From positions 8,503,501 through 8,567,500 of the forward strand of contig JAITYX010000004.1 in the NCBI GenBank assembly GCA_021018815.1: a DNA stretch of 64,000 nucleotides. The letters run 5' to 3'. Each line of letters starts with the position of its first letter. The stretch's first letter is position 1. Below, in pieces: positions 1-9,627 of this stretch. The notes under the pieces are model-generated. The model was given only the letters and a program-made list of their open reading frames with translations, ran no database searches and was not told the origin of the DNA. Source of the DNA: Talinum fruticosum (Eukaryota; Streptophyta; Magnoliopsida; Caryophyllales; Talinaceae). The position numbers and the translations under genes are program-made.

Positions 1-616
1 TATAATTTAAAGGTAGACCAGATATTGTTCCTCAAACACCCAAAAATAAATGAGTAAAAATATATTTGAATTTGGATTTTAGTTGGTGATGCCAATATTA
101 TTCTTATACTTTCTAACTTTTATTTTTGTTATAGAACTTGCTTTCTAAGTTTGTGCTCCAATGACAAAAGGATAAATATTATTTACTAAAGTGGTGGTCA
201 ATTCATCTCAATGTTAAGTTGATTTGTGTATATAGTATTGAAATATGACAAATTACATGCTAATTTTTATATAGAGAAACACCAAAATAACCTCTATGCA
301 TGTAATTAGCACGCATGATATTTTATTTGAATATGTATCCGGCCTAGTTAAGGAGTAATAATATGTCAATTTAGGAGCTTCTCCCTCTTTTTACACCCAA
401 AAAAATGTAATGAGTATGCATCCAAATATTATATATTATATTATATTTTTGATTTACTCAGAGTAATGACAATTGTATGTATCGTTTTAGTCATCTTTAA
501 ATATTAAATATAAGTCTTCTTGATTGATTTATATATCTTTACTTCAATTATAAAAAATAATTTTTTTTTTTAAAAAAAGACAGAATAAGAATATTATAGC
601 AGCATATATAACTTAC
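1..616 (-). other. Partial intron 2 of BAHD copy 1; no gene seen
   Basis: AT-rich sequence without a coding signal. The 60-70 bases next to the exon 2 donor resemble intron 2 of BAHD copy 2, sharing the stretch around 'atatatctttac'. The two then diverge. In copy 2 the third exon begins only about 250 bp beyond the donor. Nothing like that exon occurs here, so it lies beyond the window edge or is lost. Confidence 0.6.
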
Positions 617-1091
617 CATCCACCACAATGCCCATCTTGCCTATCTTTTCCTGATTTTGAGTTCCACTTTGGCAAGCATGTGAAGCCACCATTTTCCAAA
701 GGAAGGCACAAAAACTTTGAAGTTTAGTCCTCTTGCTATAGCCATTGGTCGCACCATCACTGGCCAGGGACTGAAGGTGACTAATTTGCTCGGCTGATAT
801 ATAATATGTACGACTGACCATTGGGTCCCAAGTTTGTGCATTTTTATCATCTTCTCGAGGTCTCACTGCCATTGATGAGATGTGGATGTACATATCTTCA
901 ACCGAAGGATCATACTTGAGTTGATCTCTATGGTTAAGAAGAGATCTTTCGAAATTTGGAGAGAACGAAATGGGCTTAGATGAAGCAATCTCCGCCCACA
1001 GGACCAAAAGCATGTTCTGAGAGTATGCATCTGTGACTTGATGATCAACTGTACATGATATCACCATTGCCCCGCATTTTAGTTCTGTTAC
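617..1091 (-). CDS. BAHD acyltransferase copy 1, exon 2
   Basis: Middle exon of a BAHD-family acyl-CoA-dependent acyltransferase; these are cytosolic enzymes that acylate alcohols or amines in specialised metabolism. The exon starts after an acceptor TAG at 1092-1094 and ends before a GTAAGT donor (611-616). It reads VTELKCGAMV near its start and carries the catalytic HXXXD motif as HQVTD. It then runs through the linker region to EKIGKMGIVVDG. It is nearly identical to exon 2 of copy 2 (37987-38461), has the same 475-nt length and phase, and has no stop. The closest remembered relatives are coniferyl alcohol acyltransferase/HCT-like proteins. The substrate cannot be inferred from the sequence. 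Confidence 0.88.
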
Positions 1092-1639
1092 CTACTCATG
1101 CCCCCGAATCACGAATGTCAGTAAGAAAGCACCAAAACTGTGATTATATATTACGACTAGTGATTTATGGTAGGATCAAGAATACATTTAACTTGAGATA
1201 AGGGATGGTCTAGTGGGAGGAGAATACATTTAACGTGACACAAGGCACATTACGTATGGACCATTTTAGATATACTAACTAAATGAATACATCAGTTTAC
1301 AAACATAATGTAGCACAATTACATGAAAGATATCACCATAAAAATATGGTGTTTTGATTAAAAAATTAAAATCGACCAATGATAATTAGTCGGCATACTT
1401 TTTATTAGTAAGAATAGAGTTTTTAATTATGTATTAGATAAATCACTTGCAGAAAACGTGCTTCTAATTTTTTATTCATTTACCCTTTCTATTTTTTTAT
1501 TGTAAATATTTTTTTACTCTTAATTTGTAGTAAATAATAATAATCGCTCAGTTTATCCTATCATTTAGATGATTTGAAATTTATCTGTTAATTTGGCTTA
1601 TATATCGTGTTGTCATATGACCAAAAAATAATAATAATG

Positions 1640-2000
1640 AAACTCAATACTACAAATACCTTCTCCCATAGGAACAATCCTAGTGATTTTCATCTTCTCT
1701 CACAAAGGCTACCATCAACCATAAATTGTTGGTGATAAGCCACATTCTTATCTTTCAACACTGTATTTTGATTATAGTGAGTTTCCTCCTTTAGTATGGG
1801 TTTTTGCTTCTTACCCTATTTTCCCTCTCTCATCCTAGTGTGTTTTATAGATATGGAGGTTGTTAATTGTGGAAAATGGTTGGAATTTATAAAATGTGGT
1901 ATGTTTATTTTGATGTGGGAATGAATTGACAATGGAATTTCATAGAGTTCTATTATGAATTTTCTTGTATGTATAACATATTATGTCAAATAGATACATG
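1640..2000. repeat. Interspersed repeat shared by both BAHD introns
   Basis: The sequence around 'ggctaccatcaaccataaattgt' through 'atgtcaaatagata' recurs, diverged, at about 46900-47250 in intron 1 of the second BAHD copy, in the same orientation. The second occurrence is longer and is preceded by LTR-like promoter sequence. This copy is probably the 3' part of an old LTR-type insertion that predates the gene duplication. Confidence 0.5.
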
Positions 2001-2044
2001 CTCTATGAATTTATATAATAGCTCGTCGACATTTATATAATAGC

Positions 2045-2600
2045 TAGACACTGGCAATCGGGTCATTCGGTTCGGGTTCGGTTCGGATCGACTTCGGGTT
2101 GATCTTGTTTGGGTCCGGTTCCGGTCAACTTCAATTCGAGTAAACTTTGGGTCGATCTCGTTCGGGTTTGATTTGGTTTCGATTCGGGTCAACTTCGGTT
2201 TAGTTCAACTTCGAGTCAATCTCGTTCGGGTTAATTTCGTATTGGGTCAACTTCCGGTTGGAATCGGGTCACGTTTTGGGTCAAAATCGATTCAAAATTG
2301 TACCCACTAAAAAAATTGTACCACTATAGGCACAAAAGTCCATCCCGAGAGATCCACCAAAAACAATATGGGTTGGGTAACTTTTATTCGGGTTAAATCG
2401 GTTCGGGTCATTTTCGGGTCCGTTCGGTTTCGGGTTCGGTTATTTTGGTTCGGGTCGGAATCGGGTTCATTAGATTTCGAGTCGGTTCATTTCGATTTTC
2501 GAATCAAAATCGGTTCAAGCTGTTTCGGATGTCGGTTCGGTTTGGGTTTCGGGTTGTTTGGGTTGACCCCGGTCGGTTCGGGTCGGCTTTGCCGGATCTA
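2045..2600. repeat. Degenerate TTCGGGT-rich repeat, possibly a TIR element
   Basis: About 550 bp built from imperfect variants of GGTTCGGGT, with interspersed GTCAACTTC units in the left half. The ends look weakly inverted: TAGACACTGGCAA on the left, and TAGATCCGGCAAA on the opposite strand on the right. No clean target duplication is visible. Short apparent ORFs here are repeat translations and not genes. Confidence 0.5.
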
Positions 2601-3123
2601 AATGCGGCTAGCAGCTAAAAGGATGGTGTAAGATTAGAGTTGATTGATAGTATTTTTACCATTAAATTTTTTTAAAATGAGTATTTATTTGATATTTTAA
2701 ATTTATTATAATTAGATGATTTTCATTATATATGCCGCAGGATATTTCAATCTTCCTTTTTAAAACGCCTTTTTATCTTTTAATTTATTCATCCCTTCCG
2801 TATCTCCATCGTCATGAGAAATATTAAATATAAATTTTAAATAGTACAATTCCTACAAAACGCCTCACGAAAAGACAACATTAATTTGATTTTCGGAATA
2901 AGGTTATTAGAAAAGATGGTGTAATGGCTGCGTATCACTAGGATCTTAGTTCACAAATCTTGACTGGTTACGCTCTTGATTGGTTATCATGTGCAAGAAT
3001 CATCTTAAAAGTTTAAAACTAATGATTAGAGATATAAGAATAGTTTTATATTTTAAAACATTCCGCTATACTATTAATATGGGGACTGATACCATATGTT
3101 AGAACCATCTCAACTAAAAAGTT

Positions 3124-3582
3124 TAAGTGGATGTTTAGCCTAAATTTTAAAACTGTTTTTGAATTCAAAAAACAAAAGTTAGCCCAAACACTAGTTTTTT
3201 AAAAGATTAAAACTATTTTTCAAAAACGATTTTGAAAAAAAAACTCCCGGAAACAGAAACATCGATTTGCTATTTTTGTTTCTAATTTCTGAAAAACTCC
3301 GTATTAACCACCCATAATCCCATTCTCTCTTTATTTCTCCTATCTTTTTAAGTTATTTTAATTTTTCTCTCCTCTATCTTTATCTTTCTCATATCTCTCT
3401 TATTTTGTTTTATCTCTATCTTATTTCTATCTTTCTAAAAATCTTTGTCAAACAAATTAATTATTTGAAAAAACTTATATAAAATTTAGGCCAAACCCTT
3501 CAAATTTTTTTCAAAAACAATTTTCAAAAAATAATTTTTAAAAACAAAAATAATTTTTTAAAAATTAGGCCAAACATGCTCT
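3124..3582. mobile_element. MITE in intron 1 of BAHD copy 1
   Basis: The ends form an inverted repeat: ATGTTTAGCCTAAATTTT on the left and ATGTTTGGCCTAATTTTT on the other strand at the right. Long A/T-rich arms flank a TC-rich centre. The homologous intron of copy 2 (about 48655-48670) lacks the insert and reads straight through the site, so insertion happened after the duplication. The TIR style resembles hAT MITEs. The exact ends and target duplication are ambiguous because of flanking A-runs. Confidence 0.65.
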
Positions 3583-3716
3583 AAAAAGATGATTAAGCCT
3601 TAAGAATGGTTTCATAATCTAACGTGTACAAACAAATATGTATAGAAGTTGGCAGAGATGATTGATATATGCTGTGTTTACTATTTGTCAATATAAATAG
3701 GAGGGATGATGATCAC

Positions 3717-4145
3717 CTGAATCGCTAAAAGACCTCCTTTGTTGATGGTAGGCACCAATTTGCCTGCAGCACTCTGATCAGGATTATACAAGTTGAGCTC
3801 ACAAAGTTGGACATCAGCAAAGGCTTCAGTGAACTGAACTCCCCGGTTATTGCACAATAGTTCGGGTGCACCTGCCGAGTTCTCGACGAATTTACCTGCA
3901 AGAGGGTAAAAGTAGGCCAAGGCCCTAGCCAGGGCTTGCTTTAGCGCACACACTTTTTCCTTGAACGTACCAGTATTATTAATATTGTTTTTGTAGCAGA
4001 AGAACATGGTGGGTTCCAATCGGGGTAGGAGCAAGTCTAGATTTGATAAGGCCAGGTGGTGTTCTTCCATCGGCACCAGTGCCACTACCACATCTTCTGC
4101 GGTGGTTGTGACGGCCAAGTCTCCATTGGCACCATCCATTGCCAT
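3717..4145 (-). CDS. BAHD acyltransferase copy 1, exon 1
   Basis: First exon, 143 codons, of the copy 1 acyltransferase. It starts MAMDGANGD and contains ALSNLDLLLPRLEPTMFFCY, the characteristic BAHD N-terminal block, followed by ALARALAYFYPLAGK and ELLCNNRGVQFTEA. It ends ...LAIQ directly before a GT donor, in phase 0, which continues in exon 2 with VTELKCG. The start is the only in-frame Met with a family-like beginning, and a TATA tract lies about 80 bp upstream. Copy 1 cannot be judged functional because exon 3 is not visible. Confidence 0.88.
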
Positions 4146-4221
4146 TTTGAGAGGGAAGGAGAGGATGGGTTGTCAGACAAGTATGGCGATAGTTGTGATA
4201 TACAGGGGGAAGTAGATGCTT

Positions 4222-4236
4222 TATATATATATATAT
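4222..4236 (-). promoter_or_regulatory. TATA tract of BAHD copy 1
   Basis: An uninterrupted TA alternation about 80 bp upstream of the start codon. It occupies the same place as the TATA tract of copy 2 (49293-49303). Upstream homology between the copies extends to the shared GGCCAATCCTCT block (about 4349-4361 and 49434-49446), which contains a CCAAT-like core. Confidence 0.6.
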
Positions 4237-4714
4237 CCAACTGCTAAGACAACTCCCTAGTGACACTACTTTATCATTCCTTGTCATTGACCCAACAAAA
4301 AATAATAATAAAAGGAAGAGGCGTTATCAATAAGCTAGGAAACCACCGGCCAATCCTCTACAAATAAATAATGATCAAATTTAGAATTTAATAATGTGAC
4401 ACCCTGACAACATCTCTAAAAAATAAATAACTGCAAGTGGAAAAGTTATTGTAATGTTTATTTTTAAGTAACTCAAAGTGCTGCACTTGTTTTTTTTTTT
4501 TTTGGTTTAATTTGAACAAAAAAGTAAAAATATACAATTTTGGGTCAATAGAATGAAAAAGAAGAGTATATGGTCATATACAATTTTTTTCAACCATTGG
4601 AGTTATCTTTTATATGAGCTACTATAATGGATAAAGATATTATAACAATTGATTTATTTAGATTAACCTACTATAGTAGGTAATGTATATATTTTTTTTT
4701 ATGATTAGCATTGC
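4237..4714. other. Promoter-proximal non-coding DNA of BAHD copy 1
   Basis: The first roughly 130 bp are homologous to the copy 2 upstream region. The rest is AT-rich with a poly(T) run at about 4490-4503. No ORF or RNA gene is recognised. The copia 5' LTR begins at 4715. Confidence 0.5.
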
Positions 4715-4914
4715 TGATGAGAAAGAAATACTGTAAAATATTTTTCAGTATGCATCGTCTACTGTAATTAGATGTCTTGGGGGTAGCATTTAACGGAAAA
4801 ACCCTTGAACTCATGTGTATGGATACAGCTTGTAACTACGATAGAAACAGTGACAAGAAACAAAAAGGGCTTTCAAGACTCCTGCTTTGTTGCTCTTCCG
4901 TATGTTTTTCTACG
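4715..4914 (+). repeat. 5' LTR of the stack A copia element
   Basis: It starts TGATGAGAAAGAAATACTG and ends at the PBS. The 3' fragment at 12046 starts TGATGAGAGAGAAACATTG and shares 'tagatgtcttgggggc' and 'aacccttgaactcat', which identifies both as the same LTR. Its length of about 200 bp is short but normal for plant copia elements. The end reads CTACG rather than the usual CA. Confidence 0.75.
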
Positions 4915-4926
4915 TGGTATCAGAGC
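4915..4926 (+). other. Primer-binding site (initiator tRNA-Met)
   Basis: TGGTATCAGAGC, the exact complement of the 3' end of plant initiator tRNA-Met, lies directly after the 5' LTR. Confidence 0.85.
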
Positions 4927-4970
4927 ATTAGTTTACAGAGAGAGAGAGAGAAGAGAGTGTATTGTGAATC

Positions 4971-5930
4971 ATGGGCAAGGACGGAGAATCCAAAACATTT
5001 CTGATTGATGCACAATCCCCTTACTATCTTCATGATCCATCATATGGACTCGGGGCTATTATCACAACCATCAAATTCGACAGCAAAAACTACCATCTAT
5101 GGTAGAATGCAGTAAGGACAGCCCTAAAAACCAAAAATAAGCTTAGCTTCATTAATGGGACCATAACAAAAACAAAAGCCACAAAAGAGGCGATACTGGC
5201 GAAAATTGAAGCTAGGCTATATCCAGTGTAAGTCATTGAAGCTAGGCTATATCCAGTGTAGCATACGAAGATAGAACTCAAAATATTGGATGTAATTGAA
5301 CCTAGGATACATACCAGTGTATCAAGAAGAGGTACTTTGTTATTAATGCTCCATGTGTTCAACAATTCAGGGCTGAAATTGCTTCTTGTTAATAAGGAAA
5401 CATGGAGATAGTAGAGTTTTATTCAAAACTTATGAGGTTTTGGTATGAATTGAGAAACTTTGTTAAAATTCCCAACTATATGTGTGGTAAGTATACCTAC
5501 GAGATCTCGGTAAAACTACCAAAATGATGCAACATGAAAAAGCTCATTGATTTCAAATGGGGTTAGATGATGACCTCTACCCCAATGTAAGAGGTCAAAT
5601 TTGGCACTTGACCCATGTCATCCATGGACAAAAGGTTCAACATGGTCCAATAGGAGGAGAACCATAAGCGAATTATGAAAAATTGTAAAATCAGAAGAGA
5701 GAATGTGGCTGATGTTGTAACACATCTCGCCAAAACCTTTCTCCATGACAAAATGTCTTGTAAACACAGCGAAAAGGTTGGACATGAAGATTCCAATTGT
5801 TTTGAGATTGTGGGTTATCCTGCCAATTGGAACACTCGTGGAGGATACAGAGGATGAGGTAGAGGGAGAGGCGAACGAGGTGTTCGTACAGACTCAGGTC
5901 GAGGTCGAGGGAGCAATGCAACTAGAGAAT
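4971..5930 (+). pseudogene. copia gag remnant
   Basis: ATG at 4971 opens a frame reading DAQSPYYLHDPSYGLGAIIT and then YHLW, the usual start of copia gag (a PYYLH block, then a KNYxxW block). Stops and frameshifts follow. Near 5755-5860 a zinc-knuckle-like segment remains (MSCKHSEKVGHEDSNCFEIV) with a Gly/Arg-rich tail. About 23 bp, GAAGCTAGGCTATATCCAGT plus TGTA-type ends, are repeated twice at about 5209-5260, with a third diverged copy near 5298. The frame jumps into integrase C-terminal sequence near 5930. Confidence 0.75.
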
Positions 5931-7350
5931 TCATTGGTTACCCCTATGATAAGAAAGGATGGAAGGTTTATGATGTTGAAATTGGTGAAATATTTGTGAG
6001 TAGAGATGTAATATTTCATGAGGAGGAATATCCTGTTATCAATGACAATGAGGACGAAACAAAGGAAATCCTCTCAAATCAAAATTGTCCTTTAATTTGT
6101 GATGATGATAATTCGACGGTAACTCCACAATTATTTTAACCACAAAATGGGCCTCAAATTGGAGACACCAGTAGCGAAAAGGACAATCAAGCACAACATA
6201 TGCCTAGTGTGATTAACGATATGCATAAGGTAAGAGGGAGTGATCAAGTTAATGACGTTAAGCATGTGGTTATTGGGATGAGGTCAATGCAACAAAAAGA
6301 GTATAATTCATCTTCAAGATTATATGTATTATACGACGCGTACAATAGACCCTGTCTCACCAAATTTAGACCGACTTCATAAGGCATCTTTAGATACACC
6401 TTATCCCATTACTGATTAGATTACTTGTGCTAATTTTCTAGTGTGCATGAACGTAACTTGGTGGTTATTACCAAAATTGTTGAACCCAAGTATTTTCATG
6501 AGGCGGTAATAAAAGATCCAGGGTGGCGAGAAGCAATGAGCGAGGAAGTGGACACTTTAGAAAAAAATATTAACACATGGATGATAGTGGATGTGCCAAA
6601 AGGAGGAATCCCATTAACTGTAAATGGGTATATAAGGTTAAATGTAATTCAGATGGGACAATTCACTATTGCAAAGCACGACTTGTGATGTGATGAGATA
6701 AGCAAGTTGAGGGTTTTGACTACAATAAGACTTTCACAATAGTTGCCAAGATGATGAGCGTTCGAACATTATTTTCAATTACAACTGCAATAGGGTGGGA
6801 ATTGCATCAAATAGATGTGAATAATTCCTTCTTCCATGGAGACCTCGAGAAAGAAGTATACATGAATCTTCCTCCCGAATTCAAAGGTTCTTAGGAAAAT
6901 AAAGTATGCAAATTTCAAAGTCTCTATATGGGCTAAAACAGGTACCTCGTTAATGGTTTCCAAAAATATCATCCAAGCTACAAGAATATGGATTCAATCA
7001 TTCCTATGTTGACTACTTTTTTACTTATAGAAAAGCGATGATATTTTCATAGCTCTTTTGATTTATATTGATGATTTGGTACTTACAGGAGATAGTCATC
7101 GAGCTTAAAACAAGTTCAAAGAGTATTTGCATAGGTGTTTTCACATCAAGGACTTGGGCCCTCTTAAATATTTTCTTGGCATCGAAGTTGACAGGAGTTA
7201 GAAAGGCTTGTTTCTAAGTCAAAGAAAATATCCACTTGAAACTGTAGAGGAGTGCGGATTACTCGGGTGCATATCGGTAGATTTTTCAATGGAGACCAAC
7301 CATACAAGCTCTACAGGACCCTATACTGTATTGGCATTTAATCGGGAGGT
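5930..7350 (+). pseudogene. copia integrase C-terminus and reverse transcriptase remnant
   Basis: It begins with FIGYPYDKKGWKVYDVE and then IFVSRDVIFHEE, the conserved end of the copia integrase region, so protease and the integrase core have been deleted. The RT starts near 6500 (GWREAMSEEVDTLEKN) and continues through a WELHQ-DVN region near 6795 and the catalytic box LIYIDDLVL near 7060. DLGPLKYFLGIEV follows at about 7150. LIGRFIY at about 7340 is cut by the MULE insertion. It contains multiple stops. Confidence 0.8.
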
Positions 7351-7359
7351 TTATTTATT

Positions 7360-9457
7360 CAATGTTCATATTAAATTTCCACTCAGTTATCTCAAAATTT
7401 TACGATTACCACTAGAGAACTTTCGTTTCTACACGTGTCACTGAAGTAGTTATTGCGAGTCATAAATGTCATTCTAGCAAGGTTTAACCATTTGTAACTG
7501 GTTCATGTACTTTTTTTTGGTAAAAAGCCATTTGAGTTTAGTTTGAAGTTTTTTAAAAAGAAAATTCGAAAACGTAAATCACTGCTACTTATTCCTTCCC
7601 TTGATTTATATAGCACTCACTCATCATTCGCTCTTCCCTCTTCTCTCTCTCTGGTTTGAACAGTAAAGTTGGGGGCTAATTATAAGTGACTGTTGATGAG
7701 AAAGAATCAAAGTGAAGGAATCATTAGGAAAGCTTGAAAAGGATCTCACTTGGAGGAGTTTTTATCATAATCAAGATGGTAACTTTAGGCTTTTTTGAAA
7801 AACGTGTGAAAATTGAAAAAGCAGGGATTAGAAGTTCATTCTACCAACACTGCTCCACCCTTAATTCCTCATACTTCAAAGAAGTTTGCACCTACTTCTT
7901 CAAGACATAGTTAAGCAATGAGAAGGTTTGGCAACATAAAGAAGGTGAACTTCCTAAAGAAAACTTATGTGGATTTGGGAGATCGATTTCGAATTAAAAA
8001 AGATGCACTCTTTATTGCTAAGGGAATATGTTTTTTTATACATTGTTGATGCACTCTGTAATAGTGCATTTTATCATTAGTTTCTGATGAAGTATCCTAA
8101 TTTTTTATGGGGTTATTGCAAACTCTACGCATGAGAATATTGTACCCATTACATGTTCTCTTTAAATGTCAAATTTTCAATGTTCTCAACTTTTAACTTT
8201 GTTTTGTATGTAATTATTATTAGCATATTTACAACCTTTGTTCATTATTTCTGAAACAGTATACCTCAAATAATATACACCATTAACAATTTCTCAATCA
8301 ATCAATTGAAATACTGCTTGTCCTTTTTTTTTTTTTTTTATCATTATGAAACTAGACCTATTATTATAGTTCTAAGAAAGAACCGTAATAAAAGGTTATG
8401 AAACTCGACCTATTACTATGCTTGTAAGGAAGAACCGTAATAATAATTCTAACCTATTACGATGGTTCTTCCTCGAAGGTCCAATTTCATGAACTTTTAA
8501 TATGGTTTTTCCTTAGAATCGTGCGAAAAGGTCATTTTTTTCAAATTTTACAAAAATGCTTGTTAACAACCATTTCAATTTCATTCATCCATCAATCTTC
8601 ATCGTTATAATATTTCAATCCAACAATCACAACTACATCAACCTAAAATTTCACCCCTAAATCCCTTAAACACTACAAATAACACAAAACATATAATCAC
8701 ACCCCATATTATCATTTTCTCCTTCATTTGACAACTGCAGACTTCCAACATTGGCCTTCTATTCTTGACTTTTATCACCTTTAATTTTGCTTGCACATCT
8801 TCTCTACCTTCTACAAGCCTCTATAGTTGTTCATTTTATCAGCTAAGGTCTTGTTTTTTGAATCAAAGCTACAACACTGGACCTTACCCCGTCACTCGAG
8901 AGAATTACCTACCCACTTGAAATAACCACAGTCTCTAGCCATGCTAAACTTCGAGCACCTTGCAAACCTTTTAATAGGATTATTAGATGTCATGCTTGTA
9001 TAAATATCGCATTTTCCCCACATCTCAACATCAACGAAGCAGGGGACACACGAAGCTTTCTTGGGGCTTCGACCATCCGAATGAGACATGATTGGGGCTC
9101 TTTCGAATTGATTTCTTCAGGACTCCAATAACACAACTTCAATTTCACAGCATGTCAGCAAAATATTGATGAATTTCAATTTTAAGGTTTTTTGTCAAAC
9201 CCTAAGTCTTCAATTCTTGGGGAAAAGGGGAAAACTAGAAGAAGGAAATTGAAGGGAAATCATGGGTGTGAGGGAAATGTTCTTTACTAAAAAAATAAAA
9301 TATACAAAAAACCGACGGCAACAAGTTAAACATAGCTATAGTGGCATTTATTATCCCTAATAATTTTACTCCACTCGACACGCGTAGGAACGAAGTTCAC
9401 CGAGTGGAAATCGTGACATTTTGAGATTATTAAATTGTAGTTTAATCTGGGCACTCC
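7360..9457. mobile_element. Non-autonomous Mutator-like element (MULE)
   Basis: Insertion of 2.1 kb exactly inside the copia LIGRLIYLT codons. Both ends carry inverted repeats of roughly 100 bp: TTATCTCAAAATTTTACGAT on the left and ATAATCTCAAAATGTCACGA on the other strand at the right. Flanks are TTATTTATT (7351-7359) and TTATTTATC (9458-9466), a near-perfect 9-bp duplication, which is the Mutator hallmark. No transposase is present. The only recognisable cargo is a GRF-type zinc-finger ORF (8892-9089). Exact ends could shift by one base. Confidence 0.8.
8892..9089 (-). CDS. GRF-type zinc-finger ORF carried by the MULE
   Basis: 65 codons from MSHSDGRS. The spacing of Cys and aromatic residues (SCVPC, then YTSMTSNNPIKRFARC, then RDCGYFKWV) matches the plant GRF zinc finger, whose usual form is C-x-C, TS-x-T-x-x-NPGRRF-x-x-C, then C-x-F-x-W-D. 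GRF fingers bind single-stranded nucleic acid in characterised proteins and are frequent cargo of plant transposons. The ORF stops soon after the finger. A similar finger sits in the other MULE (14640-15044). Whether it is expressed is unknown. Confidence 0.6.
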   Translation of the reverse strand: MSHSDGRSPKKASCVPCFVDVEMWGKCDIYTSMTSNNPIKRFARCSKFSMARDCGYFKWVGNSLE

Positions 9458-9627
9458 TTATTTATCTTACAACTATCCTACCGGAACTATGTTATGCAGT
9501 TCATATACTTTCTTAATTCATGCAAGAACCAAAAAGAGTACATGGAAGCGGCTAAGTGAGTCTTAAAGTACATGAAAGGTCATCATGGCCAAGGAATCTT
9601 ATTGAGAAGTGATTCAAACATACGACT

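Larger units (their letters stand above)
1092..3716 (-). other. Intron 1 of BAHD copy 1
   Basis: Intron of 2.6 kb bounded by donor GTGATC at 3711-3716 and acceptor AG at 1092-1093. About 110 bp next to exon 2 and about 1 kb next to exon 1 are homologous to the ends of intron 1 in copy 2. The interior holds a repeat shared with copy 2 (about 1640-2000), a TTCGGGT-rich degenerate repeat (2045-2600) and a MITE (about 3124-3582). No coding sequence is seen inside. Confidence 0.75.

Noticed and set aside
2368..2601. 77-codon ORF in the TTCGGGT tract
   Set aside because: It is the translation of a degenerate simple repeat (RVRF/GSES-like periodicity) with no independent evidence of coding.
4915..4926. 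tRNA gene fragment
   Set aside because: Only 12 bases match initiator tRNA and they sit immediately after an LTR; this is a primer-binding site.
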